Below are positions 55,105 through 63,973 of a DNA stretch of 64,000 bases, piece after piece. Both the position numbers and the translations under genes were made by a program. How positions within the stretch are numbered: the first letter of the stretch is position 1; each line of letters starts with the position of its first letter. Under the pieces are notes generated by a model, which was not told where the DNA came from, did no database searches, and was given only the letters and a program-made list of their open reading frames with translations. The DNA lies in the NCBI GenBank assembly GCA_020638455.1, contig JACKIK010000003.1, positions 508,631 to 572,630 of the forward strand, in the 5' to 3' direction. This stretch comes from Hyphomonas sp. (GTDB lineage: Bacteria; Pseudomonadota; Alphaproteobacteria; Caulobacterales; Hyphomonadaceae).

Positions 55105-56246
55105 GCCAGTTGCAGCCAGACCTGCGGAGCGACCGATTGATTGCGCGAAAACTGTCCGACAGCCCAGGAAGCTTTCCAATGGCGCTTGGTTGCCCGTCCT
55201 GCCGCCATTTCGATATCTGTGGCGGTCTCAGCATCGAGGAAGGCGTTCTCGATTGCCTCGCCTTCTGTTGCGGGAAACCGGAGTCCTGCTCGTTGGTTTG
55301 CCGGAAAAAGGCTGAATTGTTCGCACAACAAGTTCGTGAGATCGATGGCTTCGAATTCTGCAATGTCGCACGAACGCCAGCCATTGCGTTCAATTTCAAC
55401 GACGATATTGTCCCTCTGATCTACCATGGCAGCAGCCGGGCGACCGCGCTTTCACACGATGTCATGGCGCTACGCCTCCCTGACCTGATTGACTTCCGGA
55501 CCAAATCACCTCGTTTCGAATCCAAGGCCGCGCTTTGCCAGGCGTTCCGCATCGACGAGGCGGCAACGCTCATTTTGACAGGCGTTGATCAGGATCACCG
55601 CATCGAGCCGTGGTGGGCACTTGGGGAAAAGCGCCTCGGCATCATTGAACGCCTACGCCAGATCGGCGTTGCACTGGTGACGGCACCCAATTTTAGCGTC
55701 TTTCTCGATCATCCCCGCACGGATGACCTTCATGCGATGAAGCGGATTGCGCTGGTATTCGCCGAGTTCCAATTGGGCGGCATCGCCTGCGCGCTTCATG
55801 CCCATGGAAGGACGGAACGCGACTTCAGCCGGTGGGCGTACTTCATTCACGAGCGGCCGGAGATTCAGATCCTGTCGTATGAATTCATCACTGGACCTGC
55901 CACGAAGACCCGACGCCAGTTTCATCTCGAACAGCTGGCGATGATCGCGAAGATGGCTGACCGAGATCTGGACATTATCATCCGCGGCAAGCCCGATGTC
56001 ATTCCATTTCTGAGGCAGCACTTTCGGCGAGTAATTTACATCGAATCCGGAACTTTCGTGAAAACCATCAATCGGCAGCGCGCAGAGCGGCTCGGAAACC
56101 GCGATCTCGCCTGGGCAACAATGCCGACTGATCCGGGCGCGCCCATCGATGCTTTGTTTCAACACAATGCGCGCGAGCGGATAGCCTATCTTCGCAACAG
56201 GTTCTACGCGGACCCCGAACCCGACCCCGTGTCGAGAGCGGCGTGA
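55101..56246 (+). CDS. Cysteine-rich cargo protein (possible DUF4417-like)
   Basis: The 381-residue protein has an N-terminal cluster of eight cysteines (C31, C34, C40, C52, C56, C57, C63, C67), in the style of an Fe-S or zinc site. The main part resembles DUF4417-type proteins in the order WWALGEKR, VTAPNFSVFLDHPR, GGIACALHAHGR, SRWAYFIHERPEIQILSYEF, and could be a TIM-barrel-like fold; that match is tentative. It overlaps its neighbours by ATGA and GTGA. A redox or radical role is possible but not shown. Confidence 0.55.
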   Translation: MSQLQPDLRSDRLIARKLSDSPGSFPMALGCPSCRHFDICGGLSIEEGVLDCLAFCCGKPESCSLVCRKKAELFAQQVREIDGFEFCNVARTPAIAFNFNDDIVPLIYHGSSRATALSHDVMALRLPDLIDFRTKSPRFESKAALCQAFRIDEAATLILTGVDQDHRIEPWWALGEKRLGIIERLRQIGVALVTAPNFSVFLDHPRTDDLHAMKRIALVFAEFQLGGIACALHAHGRTERDFSRWAYFIHERPEIQILSYEFITGPATKTRRQFHLEQLAMIAKMADRDLDIIIRGKPDVIPFLRQHFRRVIYIESGTFVKTINRQRAERLGNRDLAWATMPTDPGAPIDALFQHNARERIAYLRNRFYADPEPDPVSRAA

Positions 56247-57049
56247 GGTGCTTCATCGACGCGCTTACTTACGACATTGCGGACGATATTGCACTTGCGC
56301 TCGAAAGTGGCGCGGCTGCAATCGTCGATCTTCCCGAGTTCTATGTCTACGATGTGTCGCCGGCGTTGGAGCTGGTCCATTGCAGACCTGAGGTCGCATC
56401 ATCGTTCAACGGGCCCCGCGGATGGCTCGATATCCAGGCCGCAGAAGCGCTGCTCGTCGCCAGCATGGGCAATTTGAATGCCTTTGTCTCCACTGATGGT
56501 CGGCAAGGCATGATTTCTGTTGCGGAGATCAACCGAAACGCCACCGCATGGACCGATTTTGCTGTCAAGCTTAAGGCCGCCGCGGGAGAAGCTGGATTTT
56601 CCTCTGACCACGGCGGAAAGCTGCTTGCGGCAGTCAGAGAGTTCTCCAGCAACGTCATCGAGCACAGCGAGAAAATTGAAACCGGACAGGTGCTCTTCGC
56701 GGCGCAGCCGGGACGATTCGAGTTTGTGGTTCGCGATCGCGGTATTGGCGTGTTGGAGAGCCTGAGAAAGAATCCGAAATTCGCGAAACTGAATGATGCC
56801 GGTTCCGCGATTGAGCTTGCGCTTCAAGAAGGCGTTTCGCGCCACGTTGAAGAGCCAGGACATGGCTTTGGATTTCGGCCGGTTTTTGTCGGCCTCGCCA
56901 ATGTCAGTGAATACATCCGGTTCCGCTCCGGCGATCATTGTCGGGAGTATTTTCAAAAGCCGGGCGGGTCAATTGACGCCCATACCAAGCAGTCGAGCCG
57001 GCTGAACGGCTTTTGTTGCACCGTCATCTGCACGCCAAACAGCGTTTAG
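56243..57049 (+). CDS. GHKL (histidine kinase-like) ATPase
   Basis: The 268-residue protein has a poorly recognised N-terminal half and a C-terminal GHKL ATPase: AVREFSSNVIEHS (N box), VVRDRGIGVLESL (G1 box), and EEPGHGFGFRPVFVGLANVS (G2-like lid). There is no HisKA helix, so it is not a classical sensor kinase; it resembles anti-sigma or SpoIIAB-like kinases. It starts with a GTG that overlaps the previous stop. With the STAS-like protein it forms the two halves of a partner-switching pair. Confidence 0.7.
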   Translation: MRCFIDALTYDIADDIALALESGAAAIVDLPEFYVYDVSPALELVHCRPEVASSFNGPRGWLDIQAAEALLVASMGNLNAFVSTDGRQGMISVAEINRNATAWTDFAVKLKAAAGEAGFSSDHGGKLLAAVREFSSNVIEHSEKIETGQVLFAAQPGRFEFVVRDRGIGVLESLRKNPKFAKLNDAGSAIELALQEGVSRHVEEPGHGFGFRPVFVGLANVSEYIRFRSGDHCREYFQKPGGSIDAHTKQSSRLNGFCCTVICTPNSV

Positions 57050-57087
57050 AATTTGGCGTCACATTCAAAGAGAGGTGAATCGCAGGA

Positions 57088-58221
57088 ATGTTCATCGAAC
57101 GAAAACTGAATAAGGCGACCGGCGCCGTCGAACTCTGGTACTGCGAATGGAAGAACGCATCAGGGAAAGACGCGCAAAAGGTTTGGGTCGAAAAAGTCTG
57201 TGATGAACAAGCGGCGAAGCAGGACGCTGCAAAAGTCCGGACCGAGGCTGCGGCGATATGTTGGGCGTATGGACGAACGCTTGGAAACATCGCCGTAAAC
57301 TCAACGGATATGCTGGGTCACTTTCCGGCCAAGAGCGGTGCTGACGCGGAGTTGCCGTGCGATTTCGTAGACGCCGGAAAGTTCCGCAATGGCCAACCGC
57401 GGGTCTGGTGTCGCACGCATCAGACGCATTGGGGAACGAGGGCCGATTTTGCATCGAGGGAACAACTGAGTGTGATGCGGTGCGCAAATCACGGTCAGCG
57501 GATGAACTATGTCGTGTCACCTTACTGTGTGAATGTCGATGAGCACGAAGAAGTTGGGGTCTGGTGTTCCATGCCGGCCGCGATCTCCACCGAAGAAATC
57601 GCCCCTCGACCTCCGAAAATCCATGTGCATGTGCGGGAGAACGCCGGCGCCAAAAAGGTGATCGACAGGGACTTCCACGCCATTTCCATTCAATATGGAT
57701 CAAGCATGGACCTGTTTGGTGCGAACGATATCAGCCTCGTGAACGTCACTCCGCCTGCGGCGTTTGATTTCGTCTGCGGGCTGGAACTTGAGAAAGACAT
57801 GGACTGCATCAATTGCAGCCATTGCGGCTATCCGCATCTGGACCTAGGCGACTTCGCCCAGACGCCGCACCGAAAGCATTTCTGTGGGAATTGCGGTCGC
57901 GACAGCACTTGGAGCAAGAAGCCTATCGTCTCAACACCATTGAAGCCCTTGCATGACACTTTCGCGAAAACCCTGAAATACGTCACTCCGGACCGTTCGC
58001 TGAACCTCGACGACTATGCCGGCTGTTCCTACACAATTTGGGCCTCCACACCAGCGATTGTCTGGACCGCCGCTCGCGAACAGGAATTTGGAATTCATGT
58101 GCATATCCACAGCGGCACTCACAGGGTGGTCGACGATACCTTCGGCGAGGTGATACTCAACGGTAAAATATTGGATCGGTCTGAACTGGTCGCGTTGATG
58201 ATGAAGCGGACGATTGTGTAA
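57088..58221 (+). CDS. Zinc-ribbon cargo protein of unknown function
   Basis: The 377-residue protein has a Cys/His-rich zinc ribbon near the middle: CINCSHCGYPHLDL, then HRKHFCGNCGRD. The front part has scattered cysteines and histidines, including WCRTHQTHWGT and MRCANHGQRM, which may form a second metal site. The C-terminal part is beta-rich (FGIHVHIHSGTHRVVDDTFG). No family is recognised. It lies 38 bases after the GHKL gene with AGGA upstream and is probably the last gene of the cargo operon. Confidence 0.55.
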   Translation: MFIERKLNKATGAVELWYCEWKNASGKDAQKVWVEKVCDEQAAKQDAAKVRTEAAAICWAYGRTLGNIAVNSTDMLGHFPAKSGADAELPCDFVDAGKFRNGQPRVWCRTHQTHWGTRADFASREQLSVMRCANHGQRMNYVVSPYCVNVDEHEEVGVWCSMPAAISTEEIAPRPPKIHVHVRENAGAKKVIDRDFHAISIQYGSSMDLFGANDISLVNVTPPAAFDFVCGLELEKDMDCINCSHCGYPHLDLGDFAQTPHRKHFCGNCGRDSTWSKKPIVSTPLKPLHDTFAKTLKYVTPDRSLNLDDYAGCSYTIWASTPAIVWTAAREQEFGIHVHIHSGTHRVVDDTFGEVILNGKILDRSELVALMMKRTIV

Positions 58222-58283
58222 AGCAGCAGAAAGTCCTATGGGGGGCGTATGGTCTCTTGATCGACAACTCGCACGCTTTTGGC

Positions 58284-58409
58284 TTAGTTCGAAGGCGCAT
58301 CCTGCGTCTCGGCGTCGCGAAAATACCAAATGCCTCCAGCTTTGCGAGGAATATGGTTGTCTTGCCCAGAGCCCACCACGGTCGTGAGTTCAATTTGATC
58401 CGCGGCCAT
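58284..58409 (-). CDS. Possible 41-residue protein after copG
   Basis: An ATG at 58409 opens a 41-codon frame on the minus strand that overlaps the copG 3' end by 20 bases. The product has an unusual composition (VVGSGQDNHIPRKAGGIWYF, then RDAETQDAPSN). It could be a real small gene or a remnant of a deleted trb region. Evidence is limited to position and an amino-acid content unlike random frames. Confidence 0.25.
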   Translation of the reverse strand: MAADQIELTTVVGSGQDNHIPRKAGGIWYFRDAETQDAPSN

Positions 58410-58821
58410 GCTTCTCGTCCGCACCACATCTGAGGCGATCAACCGTAGTCCCCTCCCCTGAAACCCTTCTGGCTACTTGTGCAACGAAATAGTCAAACCT
58501 TCGCTGACCGAGCGCATGCGCCGCGTCCCGCTCTCCTTCAGGGATCGGATCTGTTCTCGTGAGCCAGTAAAAGACATACTGCGCGAGGGTCTCCATGATC
58601 AGCGCAATATCACGCTCGATCGCCCCCTGCCGCTCATCAAACGCATCCATGCGCGCCAACAAGCGCGCCTCAAGACCTTTGTCCTCCTGAGGCAACAAGA
58701 ACTGCTGAAGGGCCGCCTCGAGAATGGCCGTCTTGGTAACGCCCGGGCGCTCGGCCGCGGCACACAGCGCATCGTTCAGCTTCGGGGACAGCCGCAGATT
58801 GGCACGTGGTTTCACCATCAT
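58390..58821 (-). CDS. CopG-family ribbon-helix-helix protein
   Basis: The 143-residue protein starts with a ribbon-helix-helix: PRANLRLSPKLNDALCAAAE and PGVTKTAILEAALQQFL. A helical tail follows (LEARLLARMDAFDERQGAIE, then RDIALIMETLAQYVFYWL). In related integrative elements a CopG protein of this size sits directly after traG and before trbB. Here the trb genes are missing. Its ATG shares one base with the traG stop. It is probably an accessory mobilization or regulatory protein. Confidence 0.8.
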   Translation of the reverse strand: MMVKPRANLRLSPKLNDALCAAAERPGVTKTAILEAALQQFLLPQEDKGLEARLLARMDAFDERQGAIERDIALIMETLAQYVFYWLTRTDPIPEGERDAAHALGQRRFDYFVAQVARRVSGEGTTVDRLRCGADEKHGRGSN

Positions 58822-60770
58822 CAGAAATCCGGCAACATGTCTTGGTCACCGCGATCCATGGCAACAGCACGTCGGATTACATCGAGTTGGTTCGCATCCG
58901 CTGGTTCCTGCCCGTCTTCGAGTTCCTGGTTGAGTTCTGGAACCTCCTCGGGAACTACGTCCAACAGAGGCGGCACCAATTCGGGCTGGACTTGCGGTCC
59001 GCCTGTATCACTCCCTTGTCCTTCCGACCGCGTAGGATCCATGGAACGCATCGCATTGCCTTCTGGCCAATTGTTCTGTCTGGATGTCAGTACGGCCTCA
59101 AGGGCTGCCGCCGGCAAAACCCGCTCCTTGAAATTCCGGTCTTTGTAGTAGCGAAGCTTCCTCGCCCGAACCGGCGGAGAACCCGACACCATGACGATTT
59201 CATCTTCCGGCGCCAGCTGCATCACTTCGCCAGGTGTGATCAGCGGCCGGCTCGTCTCCTGCCGCGACACCATCATGTGCGCGAGCCATGGCGCGAGGCG
59301 GTGACCCGCATAGTTCTTCTGTGCCCGGAGTTCCGTCGCCGTGCCCAAAGCCTCCGAAATCCGTTTCGCGGTCCGTTCGTCATTCGTCGCGAACGCAACA
59401 CGCACATGGCAATTGTCGAGAATGGAATTGTTGGGCCCGTAGGCCTTTTCGATCTGATTGAGGGATTGGGCAATCAGATAAGCCCGCATCCCATAGCCGG
59501 CGATAAAGGCAAGCGATTGCTCGAAGAAGTCGAGCCGGCCTAGCGCTGGAAACTCATCCAACATCAGCAGAAGTTGCCTTCGGTGAGGATCCGGCCTCAG
59601 TTCCGTGAGCCTCCGACCAATCTGGTTCAGCAGCAGGCGCATCAGTGGCTTGGTCCGCGACAGGTCTGACGGAGGGCAGACCAAGTACAGAGATAAAGGC
59701 CTGTCGGCACACACCAGATCGGAAATGCACCAATCGCTGCTGCCCGTAACCTTGGCAATGACCGGGTCCTGGTAGAGTTCCAGAAAGCTCAAAGCTGTCG
59801 ACAAAACCCCAGAGCGTTCATTCTCGGACTTGTTCAACAATGACCGCACTGTCTGGGCGACGACAGGATGAACGGCTTGGCCCAGGTGACGCCCGTTCAA
59901 CATCGCAGTGAGGGTCGCCTCGAAGCTGCGCTTCGGATCGGACAGAAACCGCGCGCATCCTGCCAAGGTCTTGTCGGGTTCGGCATAGAGCACATGCAGG
60001 ATTGTTCCAACGAGAAGAGCATGCCCGGTCTTTTCCCAATGATTGCGCTTCTCAAGGCTTCCCTCCGGATCAACCAGGATATCGGCAATGTTCTGGACAT
60101 CGCGGACCTCTGTCTCCCCACGCCGGACATCCATGAGCGGATTATACCGGGGCGAGTGCGAATCTGTCGGATCGAAGCGAATGCAGGTGCTGAACTTCGA
60201 CCGCCATCCGGATGTCAGATCCCAGTTTTCACCCTTGATGTCGTGTATGACCGCGCTGTGTGTCCACGACAGAAGGGTTGGCACCACCAGTCCCACGCCC
60301 TTCCCCGACCGCGTGGGTGCAAACGCCATGACGTGTTCCGGTCCGGCATGCCGCAAGTATCGGCCCTTCCAGTCTCCCAGGAAAACCCCGTCCGCTGACA
60401 AAAGGCCTGCCCGCCGTATTTCACGACCGCTTGCCCATTTCGCAGATCCATAGGTCGTGACATTCCGATCATGCCGGCTGCGCAGAACCGATCCGATCAC
60501 GGCCGCAAGAATTCCCAAACCGCTGCCACTTAGCGCGATGAGCCCGGCCCGGTTGAACACGTCCGGCGCATAGGCCTCATACGCATACCACCATTGGTAA
60601 ATGCGCCAGGGCTTGTAGACCGGCATTTCCCCAGCGATGAACCAGGGTTGCCCTAGCCCTGCCTGATACCCCAATTGCGCCGCCGCGAACTGCGTCGCAA
60701 GCCATGTCGCCCCGATGATCAGAAAAAATACGATCGCAATTTGGCCGACGAGGATCTTGGTGGGCAGCAT
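58821..60770 (-). CDS. traG: TraG/VirD4-type conjugative coupling ATPase
   Basis: The 649-residue coupling protein links relaxase-DNA to a secretion channel. It has two membrane helices near the N-terminus, the P-loop FAPTRSGKGVG, the Walker B stretch LLLMLDEFPALGRL, and GYGMRAYLIAQSLNQIEKAYG. The acidic C-terminal tail is Glu/Pro-rich. It overlaps copG by one base and follows the relaxase gene after 148 bases. It is intact, so the element can probably be mobilized if a compatible type IV secretion system is provided. Confidence 0.94.
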   Translation of the reverse strand: MLPTKILVGQIAIVFFLIIGATWLATQFAAAQLGYQAGLGQPWFIAGEMPVYKPWRIYQWWYAYEAYAPDVFNRAGLIALSGSGLGILAAVIGSVLRSRHDRNVTTYGSAKWASGREIRRAGLLSADGVFLGDWKGRYLRHAGPEHVMAFAPTRSGKGVGLVVPTLLSWTHSAVIHDIKGENWDLTSGWRSKFSTCIRFDPTDSHSPRYNPLMDVRRGETEVRDVQNIADILVDPEGSLEKRNHWEKTGHALLVGTILHVLYAEPDKTLAGCARFLSDPKRSFEATLTAMLNGRHLGQAVHPVVAQTVRSLLNKSENERSGVLSTALSFLELYQDPVIAKVTGSSDWCISDLVCADRPLSLYLVCPPSDLSRTKPLMRLLLNQIGRRLTELRPDPHRRQLLLMLDEFPALGRLDFFEQSLAFIAGYGMRAYLIAQSLNQIEKAYGPNNSILDNCHVRVAFATNDERTAKRISEALGTATELRAQKNYAGHRLAPWLAHMMVSRQETSRPLITPGEVMQLAPEDEIVMVSGSPPVRARKLRYYKDRNFKERVLPAAALEAVLTSRQNNWPEGNAMRSMDPTRSEGQGSDTGGPQVQPELVPPLLDVVPEEVPELNQELEDGQEPADANQLDVIRRAVAMDRGDQDMLPDF

Positions 60771-60918
60771 GGGTTATCTCCAAAAAGCTGCCGCCAACTA
60801 TGTTCCTTCAACAAATCGCTCGAAAGACGGCCTGTAGGCAAACGTCCGCAACGCTTTGCAGGTGTATGCCAATCGTCGCCCCGATACAGTTATGCCCGCA
60901 AGCTCCGAACAGGGTGAC

Positions 60919-62865
60919 TTACAATCCCAGCCCCTTCGTCCGCGTCCGGGTCGTGTTCACTTGCCAATCCAGACCCTGTCCTCGCCGGACAACGGTAATT
61001 TCTCGTCTCATGTACTTTCCCATCTCTCGCCGCCACGGGACGAGCGCAAATTCTTTCCCGTTCCCGATCACCGCCATGCGTCCTTGAGCAAGATCGACCG
61101 AGCCCTGCATATTTCCCGAAAACGTCTGGCCCTCACTTAACAATATCTCCGACCGCGAGCTGCGCCGTGCAATACGGGCCGCAACCGCTTGCCTTTCCCA
61201 GGCCTCCAATTGCGCAATCCGATCACTGGTCAGGCCGTTCACACTAAGCTCCAGCAAACCCCTCTCCAGAAGAACAGACTGTCGCGCATCCACTACCTGC
61301 CTCAACCGGCTGGAAGTCCGCACTTGGACGTCTGAATTCTGCAACCGATCGATCCAGGTTGCCCCCGAATGCTCAATCTGGGCTTCCAGACCAATCCACG
61401 ACCGAACCAGTATCCGGGCTCCGCCCGCGCGGGTTCGCTCAAATTCTTCAGCATGCTTCAGGAAGTCCGTTCCGATCTGCCAGGATCCGTCACTATTTCG
61501 GACCACAAAGCCCGCGCGCCGAAGCGCCTCCAGCCGCCGCTTGTGCGCAAGCCGGTACGCTCCGCTGGCAGCCGGCTCTGCAGCAGCATGCAACTCGTCA
61601 GAATATACGCCTCCGGACCGCTCAGCGATCTGGTTGATTGTCCGGTCTGCCTGCCGTGGTTCGCCTATTGTTTGCGCCACTTCTACAACAGCGCCCTCAG
61701 GTGGGAGACCACCCCAGCCTCCCTCGCCGGCATCAACATGCCAAATTCCCCCATCAAAACTGCGTACAATCAGATAGCGCGTATCGCGCAACTCGTCGGA
61801 CGGGCCAGATGCGACCACTTCTCCCAGCAAGGGCGGTGCAGACTCCGCGCGCGTTTCGAACATCCGGATCTCTGCATGCTGTCCCACTCTACGTGATGCA
61901 GACAATGTCCGAATGATATCACCCTTGCGCCCCATCTGCCGGAGTGTGCCTTCCCACCCTTCTTCGAGGCGCCAGACCGAAGTCTCAATCCGTGCCGCGA
62001 GGTGAAGCGCTTCGAGATGTTTCAGGCGTGACAGTTTGAGAGACCTCTGAAACCGGTCCGCCGATGTTCCGGCAGCGCCGATCTCGACCCTCCCCTGATC
62101 GCTCTCGCGAAGAAGCGTACTGTCGATGCTGGTGAACCGGTCTTGCGAAACTTCCCGCTGGCGTGACGCGAGGATTTCCAGATCTCGCCTCGGGCCAAGG
62201 GTCTCTGTGACGATCTCTTCGGCCTGGTGCCGGAGTCCCTTGGTGAGATACTCCCGGGCGATCACCAGGTCGCGTCCAAGCGCGTCCTTTCCGCGGATGA
62301 CGACATGAGTGTGAGGATGGCCCGTATTGTGGTGATCGACGGCGATCCAATCTAGGCGTGTTCCGAGGTCCTGTTCCATGCGTGCCATGAGCTGGCGCGT
62401 TGTCTCTTTCAGGTCCCCCAGTTTGTCGCCATCCTCTGCCGACAGGATGATGCGAAACTGATGGCGATCTGCCCCTGACCGCTCAGCAAATTCCCTGTCC
62501 GAAATTCCCTCGTCCCGCTTGTTGTAGAGTTCGCCGCCCTGCCCGTCCCTCTCGACACCATCCCGCTGGATGTAGTTGAGGTGCGCCTTGAAAGCACCCG
62601 TTCCGCCTGTCTTCGTTCTCCTGGCAATGTGCACTTTCACGATAACGCGTCGCATGCGCCGCATCGGCAGTCTGTGTCCCCTCACACTTGCCATTCGGCC
62701 GGCTGCTGACCCCCTACCATACCGGCTGCCTGTAAACTTGCTGCCGCGCCCTTTCGTTCCAAGTCTCGCGGCGGCTTTCGCAACGCGCTTTCGGAAGCGC
62801 GTTCCGCCCGACGCACCAACATCCCTGATACGGCCCAGGCGTGGGTTGAAGTCGTCTTCGCCCAT
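60919..62865 (-). CDS. HUH relaxase, DUF3363/VirD2-like
   Basis: The 648-residue protein has a basic N-terminus, then a VirD2-like relaxase domain with the metal-binding HHNTGHPHTHVVIRG (three histidines), and a large DUF3363-type C-terminal region. Relaxases nick one strand at oriT and stay bound to the 5' end. The ATG at 62865 is preferred to the adjacent GTG. It lies between traF and traG, as in related alphaproteobacterial integrative elements. The oriT is probably in one of the short gaps beside it. Confidence 0.9.
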   Translation of the reverse strand: MGEDDFNPRLGRIRDVGASGGTRFRKRVAKAAARLGTKGRGSKFTGSRYGRGSAAGRMASVRGHRLPMRRMRRVIVKVHIARRTKTGGTGAFKAHLNYIQRDGVERDGQGGELYNKRDEGISDREFAERSGADRHQFRIILSAEDGDKLGDLKETTRQLMARMEQDLGTRLDWIAVDHHNTGHPHTHVVIRGKDALGRDLVIAREYLTKGLRHQAEEIVTETLGPRRDLEILASRQREVSQDRFTSIDSTLLRESDQGRVEIGAAGTSADRFQRSLKLSRLKHLEALHLAARIETSVWRLEEGWEGTLRQMGRKGDIIRTLSASRRVGQHAEIRMFETRAESAPPLLGEVVASGPSDELRDTRYLIVRSFDGGIWHVDAGEGGWGGLPPEGAVVEVAQTIGEPRQADRTINQIAERSGGVYSDELHAAAEPAASGAYRLAHKRRLEALRRAGFVVRNSDGSWQIGTDFLKHAEEFERTRAGGARILVRSWIGLEAQIEHSGATWIDRLQNSDVQVRTSSRLRQVVDARQSVLLERGLLELSVNGLTSDRIAQLEAWERQAVAARIARRSSRSEILLSEGQTFSGNMQGSVDLAQGRMAVIGNGKEFALVPWRREMGKYMRREITVVRRGQGLDWQVNTTRTRTKGLGL

Positions 62866-62892
62866 CACATTCCGTACACCAGCAGAATTCCA

Positions 62893-62904
62893 GCTTGATC
62901 AAGC
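62893..62904. repeat. Perfect 12-bp palindrome upstream of the relaxase gene
   Basis: GCTTGATCAAGC is fully self-complementary and lies 28 bases before the relaxase ATG in the traF-relaxase gap. It may be an operator or part of oriT. The gap also has ATCTTGCCC at 63002-63010, which loosely recalls the ATCCTG nick consensus of IncP-type oriT. Confidence 0.4.
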
Positions 62905-63023
62905 CGCTCCGTCATTTGCGTCCACCTCGAAAACTCGTAAAAGGCACCAAAAAAGAGATGTGCAGACAGGGCACTGACCGCAAGGAGGTGCATCAGCTTC
63001 AATCTTGCCCTACCGGGTCCGCC

Positions 63024-63575
63024 TCAGAATTCCTGGCCACGCTCTGCATCGCCTTGCACCGACATGTCCGCCGACCGTCCATCCGGACTCCAGAGCAGGA
63101 CCAGCGTTCCACCGAGATCGCCGATTTTGATCGGCCCGAAATAGCGCCCGTCGATTGACCGCGGATGAGGATTGAGCAGGAACACTTCATCCGCCTCCAA
63201 TACTTTGCATCCTTCCCACACCGGCAATTCCCGGCCCAGAGTGTCGGCATTCAAAGCCTCTGCGACGTGGATTCCACGCACGAAGACAGCGCTACTTTCC
63301 CGGCAAATTTCATCGCCCGAAAGCCCTGCTATTCGTTTGATGAGTGGCCAGTCTCTGCCGACATAACCGCGCGCTGCCGCCCAATCCGCCTCTCCGCTCC
63401 GGGCTGAGACGATAACCCATGCGCCACGGGTGAATGGGTCATCGCTCAGCCCGTAGAGCCCTATCGGCGCGCTGCCTGTCCTGTTCCAGATGAGACGGGC
63501 GTCCGGATCAAAGACAAGGCCTGCAACAGCCGCCAGGACGCCAGCGGCTGTTGCAGGAAGCCAGGCCAACCTCAC
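63024..63575 (-). CDS. traF: TraF-type S26 family signal peptidase
   Basis: The 183-residue protein has one N-terminal membrane helix, the catalytic serine in RTGSAPIGLY (Ser36), and the catalytic lysine in PLIKRIAGLSGD. TraF of IncP plasmids processes and circularises pilin. Keeping traF without trbC is odd. The GTG start at 63575 overlaps the HTH stop by 4 bases. The relaxase gene follows after 158 bases. Confidence 0.88.
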   Translation of the reverse strand: MRLAWLPATAAGVLAAVAGLVFDPDARLIWNRTGSAPIGLYGLSDDPFTRGAWVIVSARSGEADWAAARGYVGRDWPLIKRIAGLSGDEICRESSAVFVRGIHVAEALNADTLGRELPVWEGCKVLEADEVFLLNPHPRSIDGRYFGPIKIGDLGGTLVLLWSPDGRSADMSVQGDAERGQEF

Positions 63576-63814
63576 TTCTTTTTCTCAACGCGTGTGGACG
63601 TGGACGAGAACATCTGACGCTCGGACCAGGCCGTCAGACTGGCCCGCGTATAGAAGACGCGTGCGCCATGCTTGCGATAGATCGGCCCCCGTCCTTCACA
63701 CCGATAATGGTCCAGGGTCGAGCGCTTGAGGCGGAGAAAATTCGCCGCCTCCACTACGTTGAAGAGGTCATTGTCGTTTGCCGCCTGAGGCGCCGTTTTG
63801 TCTGCATCGCTCAT
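63572..63814 (-). CDS. AlpA/HTH_17-type DNA-binding protein
   Basis: The 80-residue protein has a MerR-like helix-turn-helix: LFNVVEAANFLRLKRSTLDHY, then GPIYRKHGARVFYTRASLTAW. Such proteins act as excisionases or transcription factors of integrative elements. The ATG at 63814 follows a strong AAAGGAG. It starts the minus-strand transfer operon, which continues into traF, the relaxase, traG and copG. A 14-bp palindrome lies about 50 bases upstream. Confidence 0.85.
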   Translation of the reverse strand: MSDADKTAPQAANDNDLFNVVEAANFLRLKRSTLDHYRCEGRGPIYRKHGARVFYTRASLTAWSERQMFSSTSTRVEKKK

Positions 63815-63862
63815 TCTTGTGCTCCTTTCTCTGATCTCTTTGCGATGCGATGAGACTGCGCG

Positions 63863-63876
63863 ATCCTGCGCAGGAT
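63863..63876. repeat. Perfect 14-bp palindrome upstream of the transfer operon
   Basis: ATCCTGCGCAGGAT is fully self-complementary and sits 49 bases before the HTH gene. It contains the ATCCTGC core of IncP/VirD2-type nick sites on both strands, so it may be oriT, or an operator for the HTH protein. Confidence 0.5.
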
Positions 63877-63942
63877 TTGAGAGGAAATATTCGCGCCGTG
63901 GATTTTTCCCCTGCCCCGTTCACCATGTTTCTGACAAGCAAA

Positions 63943-63973
63943 AGCCGCCCCGGATGTTTGCTCCGGAGCGGCT
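63943..63973 (-). terminator. Minus-strand Rho-independent terminator near the right edge
   Basis: AGCCGCCCCGGA (63943-63954) pairs with TCCGGAGCGGCT (63962-63973) with one mismatch and a 7-base loop. On the minus strand it is followed by TTTTGCTT, so it ends a gene to the right of the window, before the transfer operon promoter. Confidence 0.65.

Noticed and set aside
60771..60918. oriT in the relaxase-traG gap
   Set aside because: No clear inverted repeat or nick-like ATCCTG word was found there; the gaps on the other side of the relaxase gene are better candidates.
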